This document shows positions 22,331 through 34,800 of a stretch of 64,000 nt of DNA, piece after piece. The notes under the pieces were generated by a model that saw only the letters and a list, made by a program, of their open reading frames with translations, did no database searches and had not been told where the DNA came from. Location of the stretch: contig JBHGNT010000013.1 in the NCBI GenBank assembly GCA_043228905.1, forward strand, positions 310,001-374,000. Direction: 5' to 3'. The first letter of the stretch is position 1. Each line of letters begins with the position of its first letter. This DNA comes from Azolla caroliniana. Lineage: Eukaryota; Polypodiophyta. Both the position numbers and the translations under genes were made by a program.

Positions 22331-24186
22331 GTGGCACCATGGAGGCGGTCTCTTTCGACGACACCCTTGGGGAAATCGGGAGGGTGATCGAAGAATGCCT
22401 CAGTGAAGACTGGATGATTCCGGTTAACTCGGTGGGAATGTACGAAGTCATTTCCGACTTCGGGAAAAGGGTCAGGTCGGATCAGACAGCCTGCGTGGAT
22501 ACAACGTACAAGACTATGGACCGGAAGGTTAGGCTAGTCGTGGCACCCTTGCCGGAGGGCAGCAGGTTATGGATGAAAGGGGTCACATCGGACCCAAGTC
22601 TATGGGATCCGGATGGCATAGGACACCGGTTCACCAACACAATGCTACGGGAGCTCAAGGTTGGTGGGGGTATCCTCCTACTGCCAACGGAGGAGGAAAG
22701 GTTTCGGGGAATGCTCGGAAGGCACGGGAAGGCCTTCACGTTTGCGTCGGGGGAGATCGGGTGCGTGGACCCGAAGGTCGTGGAACCAATGATGATCTTC
22801 ACGGTACCACATGTGCCGTGGAATCTCAAACCGATATCGGTGCCCATAGCTTATGGATCTACTGAAGCAGAAGGTGGAAATGGGCATCCTTGAGCCATTG
22901 AGTGCCCCATATTCAAACTGGTGGTTTACGGTGCCAAAGAAGAATGGCACGTTGCGCTTCACTCAGGACTTGCAACTGGTCAATAAAGTGACCATTCAAA
23001 ATGCAGATATCGGGCCGACCGTTGATGAGTTTGCAGAAGCCTTCGCCGGAAGGTCAATCTATTCAGTCGGTGATCTACATTTGGGGTATGACCAGTTCCA
23101 GCTAGCCATAGAGAGTAGGGATATCACGACGATGCGGACTCCTCGCGGCCTAGTCTGGATGTGTACCCTGCCGCAGGGAGGGACCAACTCGGTGGCGCAC
23201 ATGGTGAGTGCGATGAACAAGGTGCTGAGGGACTGCATCCTAGACATCACCATGCCATTCTTGGACAACATCCTGATCAAGGGATGTCCGGTGGGGGATA
23301 AGGACGAATAGGTCAGGCCAGACGGATGCTGGAAATTCGTCGCGGACCACATCAACGACTGCGAGAAGGTGCTACAGAGACTTGAGAGCGCGGGGTTCAC
23401 CCTCTCCGAAGAGAAGTCCGCTTTCAGGCATTCGGAGATCCTAGTAGTCGGGCACTTGTGCGGGCCTTACGGCCGGAAATCGTCTCCCGTGAAGGTGGAG
23501 GCCATCTCTGCGATGAAGGATGATTGCAGGTCGGTTACGGAGGTCTGAAGGTTCTTGGGGGTGTGTGCGTTCTATCACATTTGGATTCCGCACTACGCAC
23601 ACGTGGTGGAACCACTCTACGGGCTGCTGAAGAAGGGGCGTAAATTCGAATGGGGCAAGGATCATACGGAGTCGATCCGGAGACTGAAGGGGGTGCTTAC
23701 TACGACACTAGCTCTTCGAAAAGTGGTTTACGGCAAGGAGGTCCCAATCTACGTAACCGTAGATACAAGCCCGACCAAGATAGGATGGGTGATCAATCAG
23801 GAGGACGAAAGCGGCACGCGGTTTAGGGTTCTCAATGAGCGACAGCGAGGATACGCCCAAGTTAAGCGCGAACTGTGGTCAAGGCCGATAAAGACTACTT
23901 GATTGGGATAGAAGTAATCATCGAAATAGACTGCCTGCTAATCCTCGGTATGGTCTCCGGATGCGCGACTCCGGATTTGGCAATGCTCAGGTGGATCGCG
24001 TACATTAAGTCCTTGGATCCGGCGATACGACACATCTCCAGAAAGGAAAACACCATGGCCGATATGATTTCTAGAGCGCCGTTCAATGACGAGAACGACA
24101 CGGTTTCGGAGGACGAAGAAGTCGTTGTAGACTTCTTTGAGTTGGCTCGTGTAGCGACAAGGGGCAGGGAGCACTCCAGCGCTTAA
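22331..24186 (+). pseudogene. Element H reverse transcriptase and RNase H
   Basis: The frame at 22339-22893 approaches the RT. At 22853-23311 the RT has SNWWFTVPKKNGTLR, LVNKVTIQNAD and the active-site box PFLDNILIKG, where FLDN replaces FLDD. A TAG at 23309 and a TGA at about 23547 (CGA-type site in EVxRFLGV) interrupt. The connection reads FLGVCAFYHIWIPHYAHVVEPLYGLLKK. RNase H follows with VTVDTSPTKIGWVI and, after a frameshift near 23875, KSLDPAIRHISRKENTMADM. Inactive. Confidence 0.85.
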
Positions 24187-25550
24187 TGAGTTCAACGAGA
24201 GTGAGTATGACGGGGAGTGGCTCCAGATCGGGAAGTTCCTGAGGACAATGACGCCGGACGCGGCATGGACTAGAGAGGAGGCTAACCGGATCCGGAAGAA
24301 AGCATACCGATTCTTCCTGTGGGACGGAAGTATAGCTCCCAAAGAAGCGAGGCGGTGTTCCACTCCGCGTATTGGCGAGAAGGGACGAGCAGGACGAGTT
24401 GTTAATGGTGTACCACGAGAGTCCTTGGGCCAAACACCGTGGCACTTGGGCCACTTTCGAGAAGCTGACGAAGTAGTATTGGTGGCTGGGGTTGTACCGG
24501 GATGTGCACCAATTCGTGACAACGTGCGAAAGCTGCCAGATGCACTCCTCAATCTGGCATCGGGATGAGCTACACCCGACCTACCCACCAACCGTCCATT
24601 TCAAGTGGATGGTGGACTTAGTAACGATGCCAATAGGAGTAGGGTAGATGCGGTACCTGGTGTTGGCGCGGGAGGATTTGACGAACCAGGTGGAGGGTCA
24701 CGCACTACAAAACAAGACGACTGGGGTAGTCTGCCAGTTCCTGATTGAAGAAATAGTATGCTGGTATGGGTCTGTGGGGAAGATCGTGGTGGACCGGGGA
24801 GAACTGGATGCGCAAGAAGCTGAGGAGTTATTCGATCGGTTGGGAGTCAAGCTCTCTCTCACTACGGCGTACAATCCAGAGGCGAACGGGAAGGTAGAGC
24901 GCGGGCACGGGCCAATTGTGAAGGCACTAGTAAGAGCATGTGAAGGACGGGTTGGGAATTGGCCGCGGCTCCTCCCTTACGCATTGTGGGCGGACCGGAC
25001 TACGCACAGTTCGGTAACCGGGTTCATGCCAACAGAACTGATGTACGGGCAAAAGCTGATCATGCCAGTAGAACGAACGATCTCCTCATGGGTGGCGATA
25101 GATTGGAGGGGTGAGATGAGTTGGGAAGAGCTGTTGGCGGCGCGGATTCGGTAGCTCGAGCGAAGACCGGAGGACGTGGAATGGGCAAAGGTGAAGTTGC
25201 GTACGGCGGGGGAAAGGAACAAAGACAAGTTCGACCGAACACATCGACTACGGCCAAAGATGATCAAAGAAGGCGATTGGGTGCTGGTCTACGACAAAAG
25301 CCTCGACAATCAACACAAGGCAACACATAAGTTTGGGAAAAGATGGTTTGGGCCCTACACCGTGACGAGCACGAACAACAATGTCACGTATCATCTGGCG
25401 GAGCTCGACGGAGCGCGGATAGCGGTACCAGTGGCCGGTAAGTGGATAAAGGTGTTCAAGAAACGACATGCCGATGGACCGGACTCGGCAAGCGCAAATG
25501 ATGGTAATGACTGGACTGGCACGGACGGTGACTCGGAGGATGAAGAATGA
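24187..25550 (+). pseudogene. Element H integrase
   Basis: A zinc-finger relic lies near 24410-24560 (HESPWAKHRGTWATFEKL in one frame, TTCESCQMH giving C-x2-C). The core follows, with MVDLVTMPIGVG, a TAG at about 24646, then VVDRGELDAQEAEEL and NPEANGKVERGHGP supplying the second Asp and the Glu. A TAG at 25152 sits where Gln fits (IRxLERRPEDVEWA). The C-terminal part (25176-25550) has the KFGKRWFGPYTV SH3-like GPF/Y box. It ends in a short acidic tail with no chromodomain. Confidence 0.83.
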
Positions 25551-25623
25551 TCACGGGCCGGTCTTCTCCGACAGATAGACAATCTGGCACGTACCAGTGG
25601 ACGTGCGGTTTGGTGAGGGTGGA

Positions 25624-25756
25624 TGTCACGAAGAAACCTATCCCTAAGAAGAATCAAAGAATTAAAGGCGTGAACCCGCCTTTGCACGAGTGTGTGCGAA
25701 TTGATACATTGTACATAACTAGGAATAGGATGGCAGATGTAAACATACTAGGTATT
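25624..25756 (+). repeat. Element H 3' LTR, first part
   Basis: The first 133 bp of the 3' LTR (TGTCACGAAGAAACC...), cut at GGTATT by the DNA transposon. The rest resumes at 43657. Confidence 0.93.
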
Positions 25757-25782
25757 GGGTCGAAGCACGCTACGGTGTACCA
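25757..25782 (+). repeat. Left terminal inverted repeat
   Basis: Starts GGGTCGAAGCACGCTACGG. It pairs with 43627-43652 over 26 bases with a single mismatch (CACGC against CATGC). AGTACT motifs follow within 60 bp and recur inside the right end. Confidence 0.95.
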
Positions 25783-26939
25783 GAAAAGTACTGTTTTTTG
25801 CCACAAAAATTGTCAGTACTTTCAATACTTTTAGTACTGAATAATTCAGAAAAAAATTAGAGAAAAAGAAAATCGATTTTGGAGAGTGGGGTGACTGTAG
25901 TACAAGTGTCATTTACTGTAGAAGGAGTGGGGGGAACACATGAGGAGATGTTCTTCCATTTTGGGGGCTATTTTCCCCTCACGTCGATTTTGGCGCTTCC
26001 CCTCACGTCGTTTTGGCGCTTCCCCTCATACTGCTCTTCCTCTATCCCTTTGAGCTTTTCATCATAGACATCCATGTCACGTTTCTGATTTTCCTTCAAT
26101 CTAAATCTCAGACATCCATGTCTGGTTGGAGAGTTTGAGTTGAGGATTTCTGATTTTTTTAGGGTTTCCGTTTTTGTTAGGTTTAGGTTGAGGTATAGAG
26201 ATTGTTCTGAGGGTTTAGGTAGCAGCCAATAGTCACTTCTTCGACAACGACTTTCTTACTTCCACCGATTGCAGTTGATGTCGTGGTGATTTGGGGCTTT
26301 TTCCACCAAATCGAGGCGGCATTGGAGGTTCCTTCCACCAAATCGAGGCTCCTTCCACCAAATCGAGGCAGCATATCCAACGCTCCCTCCACCATTGGAG
26401 GTTCCTTCCACCAAATCGAGGCGGCATATCCAACGCTCCCTCCACCATTGCAGGTTCCTTCCATCCATTTTTTTATTTTCAGTACTAAAATGTTTCATTT
26501 CTTCATATTTCAGTACTAAATTTTTAGAATTGACATTTGTCATATTTGATATGTAATTCTAATGTTTGAAACAAAATATTTCTCACTTTGCAGGCCACAT
26601 TTAAAAACATTTGATTGTGTTTTCTTGGTTGAGTCTATATATCCACGCTCCCTCCACCATTGGAGGTTCCTTCCACCAAATCGAGGCGGCATATCCAACG
26701 CTCCCTCCACCATTGGAGGTTCCTTCCATCCATTTTTTTATTTTCAGTACTAAAATGTTTCATTTCTTCATATTTCAGTACTAAATTTTTAGAATTGACA
26801 TTTGTCATATTTGATATGTAATTCTAATGTTTGAAACAAAATATTTCTCACTTTACAGGCCACATTTAAAAACATTTGATTGTGTTTTCTTGGTTGAGTC
26901 TATATAACATTAACTACTTTCGCAAGACACTTAATTTTT
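25783..26939 (+). promoter_or_regulatory. Transposon left end and transposase upstream region
   Basis: Non-coding. Two TTTTGGCGC sites, which fit the plant E2F consensus TTTSSCGC, lie at 25988-25996 and 26011-26019 within a short direct repeat (CCCCTCACGTCG). From about 26300 there is a run of short repeats built on TTCCACCAAATCGAGG and CTCCCTCCACCATTG, giving repetitive frames that I do not regard as genes. No certain TATA box. Confidence 0.45.
26390..26907 (+). repeat. 265-bp tandem duplication upstream of the transposase
   Basis: CCATCCATTTTTTTATTTTC begins at 26461 and again at 26726. About 200 bp following each is the same apart from a few changes, up to TTGGTTGAGTCTATATA. The duplicated unit includes AGTACTAAA motifs. 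Confidence 0.9.
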
Positions 26940-29900
26940 GTGGATAAATCTAGTGACCGAATGGGGGTTCCTAACGAGAGTGAGTTGTCAAGTAACTCAT
27001 GCATATCTGAAAGGACTAAGAGACGAGTGGTTCTTCACATAGTCCGTTATTTGGTAGAAATAACGAAGAGATTTAGTGAAGAGGATCGTAGGGATATTAT
27101 CTGTAGAGTGTTACACCATCAAAGTTTGAATGAAGACATGGAGAGAATAAAATTTAGGGACCAATGTGTTTCAGAAGAGATTGTGGAGTCTATGAAGTCA
27201 TCCCTAGACTTAGTGAAAGGTGTAGAGAGCTTAGACAAACTTGCTGCAAAGAGGGCAACCCTACACATGGTTGTGAACGGTGTGAGAGAAAAAAAATATA
27301 GTGATACTAAAGTTGCCTTAGCCCTGGGTATTCAAAGAAGGAACTTGAGGAAACATCGCCGAAATATACACTCAAGCAAATTCAAGTGGCTCGGGTCGGG
27401 ACGTAGACGACGATGTGATGCCTTATCTCAAGAGATTATTGAGAAAGTGGATTCATTTTGGGCCAAAAATACGCGTGTCTCACCAAATAAGAAGGACGTG
27501 TGTAGACAACGAATAAGTCAGGGTAAGTACCAGATTCACCCTAGACACTTCTTGGAGATGACAGAGGTATTCCATTTTTTTATATCAATTCACATTCCAT
27601 AACTTTGTGTTTTGACCAAGTGTATATTAATGTTTGCTATATATATTGGTTGATGTAGGCTGAATTGTACATGAACTTTAAAGACCAACATCCGAGCTTG
27701 ACTGTTGGATTCTGCAAGTTCCAAGGTTTGAAACCATTTTATGTTAGAAAATTAAATGAGAGGAATACATGTTGTTGTGTGTACCATGTGAAGATGGACA
27801 TGTTAAGGCTAGCAGTGAATGCAATGCGTACTGATTCTAAGGGTATACACGGGGAATTATGTGTCTGCACTTGTGAGATTTGTAGACCAAATGGGGAGAA
27901 TAATAGGTGTAATGCACAAAACATGACTTATGCATCCGTTTCTGAGCTATAGAGGTCTTGTGTTTGTGAAAAAGAACCATCATGTGAGTGGCATCGTTGT
28001 ACATGTCTATTAAGAACATGTAAGGTTTGTCCGCTACCATTATTTTGTAGGTAGGAGCTTGATATGGGAAATAGTCATATCGTGAAATGGAAATATTTGG
28101 AGTATGTGACTGAAAATATTGGCAAGGGAGTTGTAACTAAGCGTATCAAGGAAGTATATAAGGAGACATGTGCTGCTACCCTTGTCTCAGAATTTAAGAA
28201 ACAACTTGGGGAGTTTATTCCACATAACTTCCGGAGTTATTGGCAAAATTCACAGTTCAAGGAATGTATTAATAACTTACCAACGGGTGTCATCGTATCC
28301 GTTATTGATTTTGCAGTAAACTATACATTTAAAGTTCAAAATGAGGTTCAATCAATGCATTGGTACAATGATCAATGTACAATACTTGTACATATTTGCT
28401 ATTGGAGGCAAGACGGTGAGTTACATAAGAAATCAATATTTTACATTTCAGATGATAAAAAGCATGATACACTATTTGTTCAACATTGTTTTAAGCTTCA
28501 CCATGCAAATTTATTTTCTCTAGGGTTAACCTTTAACCGTCATTGGGTTTGGTCTGATGGTGCTGCCTCGTAGTTTAAGGCGGCACGATCGTTCTACTTT
28601 ATCGCTAGGTAATTTTTAATCCATATGTTTAGTACTTATCATGCAATGTGTAAGGAAGTAATTCTTGTGTTAGTGGATGCATACTAATTATGTTTGTAAC
28701 TATTCGAATCTTGCACTTGTGAATGGATGCATGCATACTAATTTTGTTTGTATTATGTTGTACTAAGTAACTTTTAATCCATGTGAAGTGTTCTCCATAG
28801 ACACATTGTACTATGTTGTGTTTATAGAAGGATGTAAAGTACTCATCTTGTACTCATAGTATTGTCCGTCCTTAAGAGAATTGTACTAATTATCTTTTTA
28901 TCCATGTGAAGTGTTCTCCATAGACACATTGTACTATGTTGTGTGTTGTATCTGTACTATGTTGTATTTACAGAAGGATGTAAAGTACTCATCTTGTACT
29001 CATAGTATTGTCCGTCCTTAAGAGAATTGTACTAATTATCTTTTTATCCATGTGAAGTGTTCTCCATAGACACATTGTACTATGTTGTGTGTTGTATCTG
29101 TACTATGTTGTGTGTATAGAAGGATGTAAAGTACTCATCTTGTACTTAGAGTATTGTCCGTCCTTAAGAGAATTGTACTAATTATGTTTTAATCCATGTG
29201 AAGGGTTCTCCATAGACACATTGTACTATGTTGTGTTTTGGTTCTGTACTATGTTGTGTTTACAAAAGGATGTAAAGTACTCATCTTGTACTCATAGTAT
29301 TGTCCGTCCTTAAGAGAATTGTACTAAATCAGTATTTAGTCATGTTGTACTCATAGTATTGTACTCATCTTGTACTCATCTTTTAAACACACTGTGTGGT
29401 ATTGATTATCTATTAATCAATGTTCAACGTTCTCCATGAACACACTGTATTGTACTATGTGTTGTATCTATACTAAATCAATGTTTATTGGGGGATGTAA
29501 AGTACATGTCTTGTAGTACTAATGATCTTCTAAGGAGGGTTGTGTTCTCCGTGGACACATTGTATTGTACTATCCAATATTGAACATTTTGTACTATTTA
29601 TCTGTTAATACATGTAGAGTGCTTTCCATGAACTCATTGTACTATACTTTGTGCTATATCCATACTAAGTTAGTATTAAGTGGATGCCAGGTACTGTTGG
29701 TCGACAACATAGTACTATTTATCTTTTAATAAGTGTAGAGTGTTCTCAATGGATACGTTGTGCTATGCTTTGTTTTGTATTTGTACTAAATCAGTATTAA
29801 TGGAAGTGTAGTACTCTCAATTGACAACATAGTACTAATTTTGTTGGAAACCTGAGATACCAAAGCAAGTATTTCTCCTTATTCAATATTCGTATGCAAT

Positions 29901-30754
29901 GGAATTACTTCGGGTCTGGACATAGAAAAGGAGAGCATGATGGTGCGGGGGCTGTGATCAAATGTGCCCTTACAAGTGAGCAATTGGATAATAATGGCGC
30001 TAAGTTACAAAATGCACATGATGTTGTGCAGTGGCTAACATGGAAGATGTCAAATGATGGTAAGAACAGATTGTTTGTTGAAGTTCGCGCTGATGAGGTC
30101 GATAGAACTAAATCATATGGTTGTAAAACCGTGAAAGGCACACACAACACCCATTGTGTGTTAGGGTTTAGCCACAAGGACACAACCCAATTGTTACTCC
30201 GTAGTTTATCATGCTTTTGTTCCATGTGTCTAGATGAAGCTTGGGATAAATGCATCAACCTATCAATCGTGGAGCCCTAGAAGCTGCAGAAGCTTGAGCC
30301 TGAACGACAAGATGATATTGAAGAGGATGTGCATTCAAACTATATTGTATACTACAACCAAAATCAAGACTTGGCAGTTTTATTGGAAGTTGGAGATCAT
30401 TTTGCAGTGCTCAAATATCCTCAGAATGAAGATTTAGAAGACTACTACATTGTGGTGTGCAAGCAAGGAAAGACATTATTGAAAGAAGTGGTGAGGGATG
30501 GTTGGGGCAACAATTTCAACGTTGGTGAGTCTGTCGTGTATGAAAACTATTATGCAAAGTTGCCGCAGTGCAAGAACACATATGCATTACTAAAAGAAGC
30601 ACCCATCGCAATAATCTACGTTGATGCCATTCTTGCGATCAAATTCAATATGACTCAAGCAAAGCACAAGGTTAAGGGATACAACACTGTCTACAAGGTC
30701 CCCCAAGAGGTTCATGAGCACATATTAGGGGAGGTCTCTCTATTTAATGCTTGA
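26940..30754 (+). pseudogene. Sola-type transposase, three exons, four in-frame TAG codons
   Basis: Exon 1 is 26940-27566, exon 2 is 27659-28608 and exon 3 is 29857-30754. The junctions (GAG/gtattcc, tgatgtag/GCT, CTAG/gtaattt, cctgag/ATACC) keep one frame. The start codon is not certain: the reading frame is open from 26940, and an ATG lies at 26961. Exon 1 has a helix-turn-helix-like DTKVALALGIQRRNLRKHR, then FWAKNTRVSPNKKDVCRQRI. Exon 2 has Cys/His-rich clusters (CVCTCEICRP, CEWHRCTC), then IDFAVNYTFKVQNE, FYISDDKKHDTLF and WVWSDGAAS-x-FK. Exon 3 has NYFGSGHRKGEHDGAGAVIK. The Asp residues of DFxxNY, SDG and HDG are the likely DDD triad. TAG codons at 27950, 28052, 28571 and 30278 interrupt the frame, and no TAA or TGA occurs before the end at 30752. 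The fourth-block site SDGAAS-TAG-FK is where this family has Gln. It would cut and paste the element by its inverted repeats. Confidence 0.8.
28790..29345 (+). repeat. 146-bp tandem repeat in transposase intron 2
   Basis: GGATGTAAAGTACTCATCTTG starts at 28830, 28977, 29122 and 29268, so the period is 145-147 bp and about four copies are clear. Degenerate copies continue to about 29840. The whole array lies in the 1248-bp intron 28609-29856 and is rich in GTACTAAT and TGTACTATG. Confidence 0.92.
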
Positions 30755-31009
30755 AAGTCACCCTATCAATACATTGTACCAGAAAACTGAAAAACATCCA
30801 CTTGGAGTTCACTATTAATTTTGATGATTGACAAATGAATTGATATATTTCGTCTTTCTTCCAAAGTGTTTATGCCTCTCAACCACTTGTACTTATCTTT
30901 CATAATATATTAGTTGTTGTCAACAGGACTTGGATTTCTTCATTGCCGATATTGCTCATGTTTCCTGATGTTTTTTGAGCATAGGAGTTTTGCAAAGCCA
31001 TGTTAAAAT

Positions 31010-31754
31010 GAGTAAAAATATTGTATAAGAGTTGGTGTGTCCTCTGTTGGCACATAAATCTGCTCTTCTTTTGCTACCAAGAGAAGATTGTTAGTTGAAT
31101 TCATTAAAGACTTTAATATTGTAAGATTTTCTACTGTAACTTCATTCTTCAAAGGGGGCGATGAATTCTGTGAAGACAACAATGAAAATTATTCTCTCAG
31201 AATCCTTTTTTGTTTCATGATATGTCTTGTGAAGCCATCTGAGTTTTAACTTCTTGTATATAAGTCCTGAATATCTAGGCTATGGATTTTAAAGTACAGA
31301 CCTTCCTTTCCTTAACAAAATAATCCAACTTCTGAAACAATAATTTGTGATAGCTCAAAAAGGTAAGTGTTTCCTTACTACTGTTAGTGGATGGTTCATC
31401 CTTTGGGATGATATCATCAAAATATGGCCCACATTGCTTCAACAATTTGCACACATTCTGGTTACCCTCCAAATGGGATTGATGAAACAGTCTATACTTC
31501 AGTATATCTTCAATAACACTCGATATTTTCTGTTTCTCATCATCAACACCTGAAAACCTAAATTTTCCTAGCAAGCTAAGAAGACTTTCAAGCATTTTAT
31601 CTACAATAGACTGAAAGACTTTGCGAGGATTAGGAGATGATCTCAAAAAAGAAACAAAACGTTGTAAAATAAGAATACTTAGATCAAAAAGTATATTCCC
31701 ATTGTTTTTGATATATATGTTGACGGGCAAAATACAGAAGCAATCCTTAAACAT
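31010..31754 (-). pseudogene. Unassigned minus-strand exons, possible captured host gene piece
   Basis: The frame at 31275-31754 encodes 159 residues with SSPNPRKVFQSIVDKMLESL and SYHKLLFQKLDYFVKER. A second exon-like piece follows a good acceptor (ttgttgtcttcacag/AATTC) at 31167 and runs to about 31010 (KNEVTVENLTILKSLMNS, then VAKEEQIYVPTEDTPTL). The style is of an ordinary cellular helical-repeat protein. It faintly recalls plant URB2/NPA2-like pre-rRNA processing factors, but I cannot confirm this. It lies just past the 3' end of the accessory gene on the same strand, so it could also be an additional transposon gene. Confidence 0.35.
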
Positions 31755-31897
31755 GAACTTGATTTCACACTGGTATAACTATTTCAGATTCTAAAACTGG
31801 ATTTTTTACATTGGCAATTGAAACAGTATTTTGGTATCCAAATAGTTCAATTTCAGACATCACTAACAACTAAAGTTCAAGTACAATTGAAAGACAA

Positions 31898-34800
31898 TCA
31901 GGCACTAGAGGGTAACTTGGCCGATCTTGTAATGCGCTTGTTGTTGGTGCCAGATTTTTGTGATTTTACATTCTTCTTTATCTTAAAGCCTTTAGGTATG
32001 AGCTGACTAAGTGGCACTTCATCATCAGAGGCATCAGAGACAGGCGTGGATGCACGGGCACCTTGTACTGGTGGCAAGCTTGAGAGATCAACTATGTTTT
32101 CTGCAACTGCAATGCTTGTACACAAATCCACAAAGGTGTTGTCGATAGACAAATTATCACTCATCTCCTGAATGCTTGTACTCCTAGCGATCTTTATTGC
32201 CCTATCATCATCACCGATGCCTATACACTCGTTCTTATTAGACTCCTGTATGTGGACCGTGGCAGTAGTCATGGTCAACTCCTCTTGTACGGTGGATGTC
32301 ACCTCATTCTTAAGACAACGTTGTTCGCTCTGAGTACAATCAGGCCCACCTTCATTAGTAACATTGTTCGCTCTACACTCCTCATGGGATTCTATACAAT
32401 CAGGTTTATCTTCAGGGAAAGTGATGTTCTTTCCACGATCCTCATGGGCTTCACAAGACACTACTAGCACATTCTCAGTACAATCAAGCTCCTCTTCATT
32501 ACTAGCAATGTTCTTTCCATGATCCTCATGGGAATCTTTAGACAGTACTAGCACATTATCAGTACAATCAGTCTTCTCTTCAGCACTTGCCACATTATCA
32601 GTACAATCACTCTTCTCTTCAGTACTTGCCATATTCTTTCCACACTCATAGGCTTCTTTAGACATAGTGTTGTTTGTACATGCCAGCTGCTCTTCACATA
32701 TGAATGCTTCGTTTTTCTCACAATCCTCATGTGTGGAAGATGTGCTTCCAGAGTCTGCCTCCTTGCAAAGGTTAATTTGATTCTGACTCTGATGGGAATC
32801 TGACTCTGCACTTGTGCTGCATGAAGTTCCCGATTCATTTGATTGCAGTTGGGAATCAGACTGCTCTTGTAAACCTAATTAATGGGATTCCAAAGAATAT
32901 TGGTATCAACTCACATACTCAAAAGTTTGCAAACAATGAACATAGGGTTTAGGGCCACATTTTTACCTAATGTTACATCGTCATACTGTACAGCCGTAGA
33001 TACCCCATTGCAAGTGGTGGGCTCGGTCATCTTCTCCACAACATCTAGGTGCTCAACAGTGTTGTTATGATCTATAATAACAACAAAAATAGGGTTGTTA
33101 TGAGCTAAATCATTGTTTTCAAAGTCTGGCTTTTGACGTGTACCTGGGAGTGTGATAAATTCGTCTTCATGATCAGGTTTTGGACTCGTATCTCCGTCAC
33201 CAAATATCATTTCATCATCAACTAGTAACACAAGTACATGGTATTAGACAATGGATTAGGTTGACAATGCTCCAGACAGGTGAGAACTTATATGACTCAC
33301 CATTGCATTCAACTTTGCCTTTCTTGCCGTTTCCATACAACATTTTTGCAGCATTTATCTTCTTACTGGGCTCTATTTGTAAAGAAGCTGCATTTCTCTT
33401 CTTAGTGGGCTCTATTTCTTGATGTTGACCGGAGCTTGGGGAATTTGTTTGTAGAAGCATATGTTCCACTACTCCAATGGCCCTTCTCATACATTCATCC
33501 TCAGCATAAAAATCATAGGTTATTGGTAATGATGGTCCCTGAACCTTGGAATGTGCAGCAGATATTGAGGGTTTAGGCACAGGGGCTGGTTGTTCCATTA
33601 CCTTCCCTGGCGTGGAGTTGCTTGACACTACAACATTCATTGCAAGAAACAAAAAAACCTTGAATGTTAGTACCATCATCTAAAATATATAATGTAGGTC
33701 ACAAGAGCTGCTTCCCATTTTACACAATGTACCAATCATGAACAATGTACTACTCACATAGTTCCTAAATTACTGAACTAGTACTAATAAGGAACACTGT
33801 ACTGCTCACTTAGTTCCCAATTTACACGATTAGTACTAATCATGCACAATATACACAAGTAATACTAATCATGCACAATATACTACTCACTTAGTTACCA
33901 AATTACACAAGTACTAATCCCGAAAAATGTACCACTGACTTAGTCAAATTATTAAGTAGTACTAATCTTGAACAATGTACTACTCACTTATTTCCTAAAT
34001 CACTGAACTAGTACTAATCCCGAACAATGTATTGCTCACTTAGTTCCCAATTTACACAAGTAGTACTAATCATGCACAATATACTACTCACTTAGTTACC
34101 AAATTACACAAGGAGTACTAATCCCGAACAATGTAATGCTCACTTAGTTCCCAATTTACACAAGTAGTACTAATCATGCACAATATACTACTCACTTAGT
34201 TACCAAATTACACAAGGAGTACTAATCCCGAACAATGTAATGCTCACTTAGTTCCCAATTTACACAAGTAGTACTAATCATGCACAATATACTACTCACT
34301 TAGTTACCAAATTACACAAGGAGTACTAATCCCGAACAATGTAATGCTCACTTAGTTCCCAATTTACACAATTAGTACTAATCATGCACAATATACTACT
34401 CACTTAGTTACCAAATTACACAAGGAGTACTAATCCCGAACAATGTAATGCTCACTTAGTTCCCAATTTACACAATTAGTACTAATCATGCACAATATAC
34501 TACTCACTTAGTTACCAAATTACACAAGGAGTACTAATCCCGAACAATGTACCACTGACTTAGTCAAATTACACAATTAGTACTAATCCTGAACAATGTA
34601 CTACTCAACAATGTACCACTGACTTAGTCAAATTACATAATTAGTACTAATCCTGAACAATGTACTACTCAACAATGTACCACTGACTTAGTCAAATTAC
34701 ATAATTAGTACTAATCCTGAACAATGTACTACTCAACAATGTACCACTGACTTAGTCAAATTACACAATTAGTACTAATCCTACAAAATGTACTACTCAC

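Noticed and set aside
26183-26464. Repetitive minus-strand frame (GGRSLDLVEG-type repeats)
   Set aside because: It arises from short DNA repeats open in several frames on both strands. There is no start context or conservation.
28790-29840. Possible CRISPR-like or satellite array
   Set aside because: The units are contiguous tandem repeats within an intron without unique spacers, so this is an ordinary minisatellite inside the transposon.
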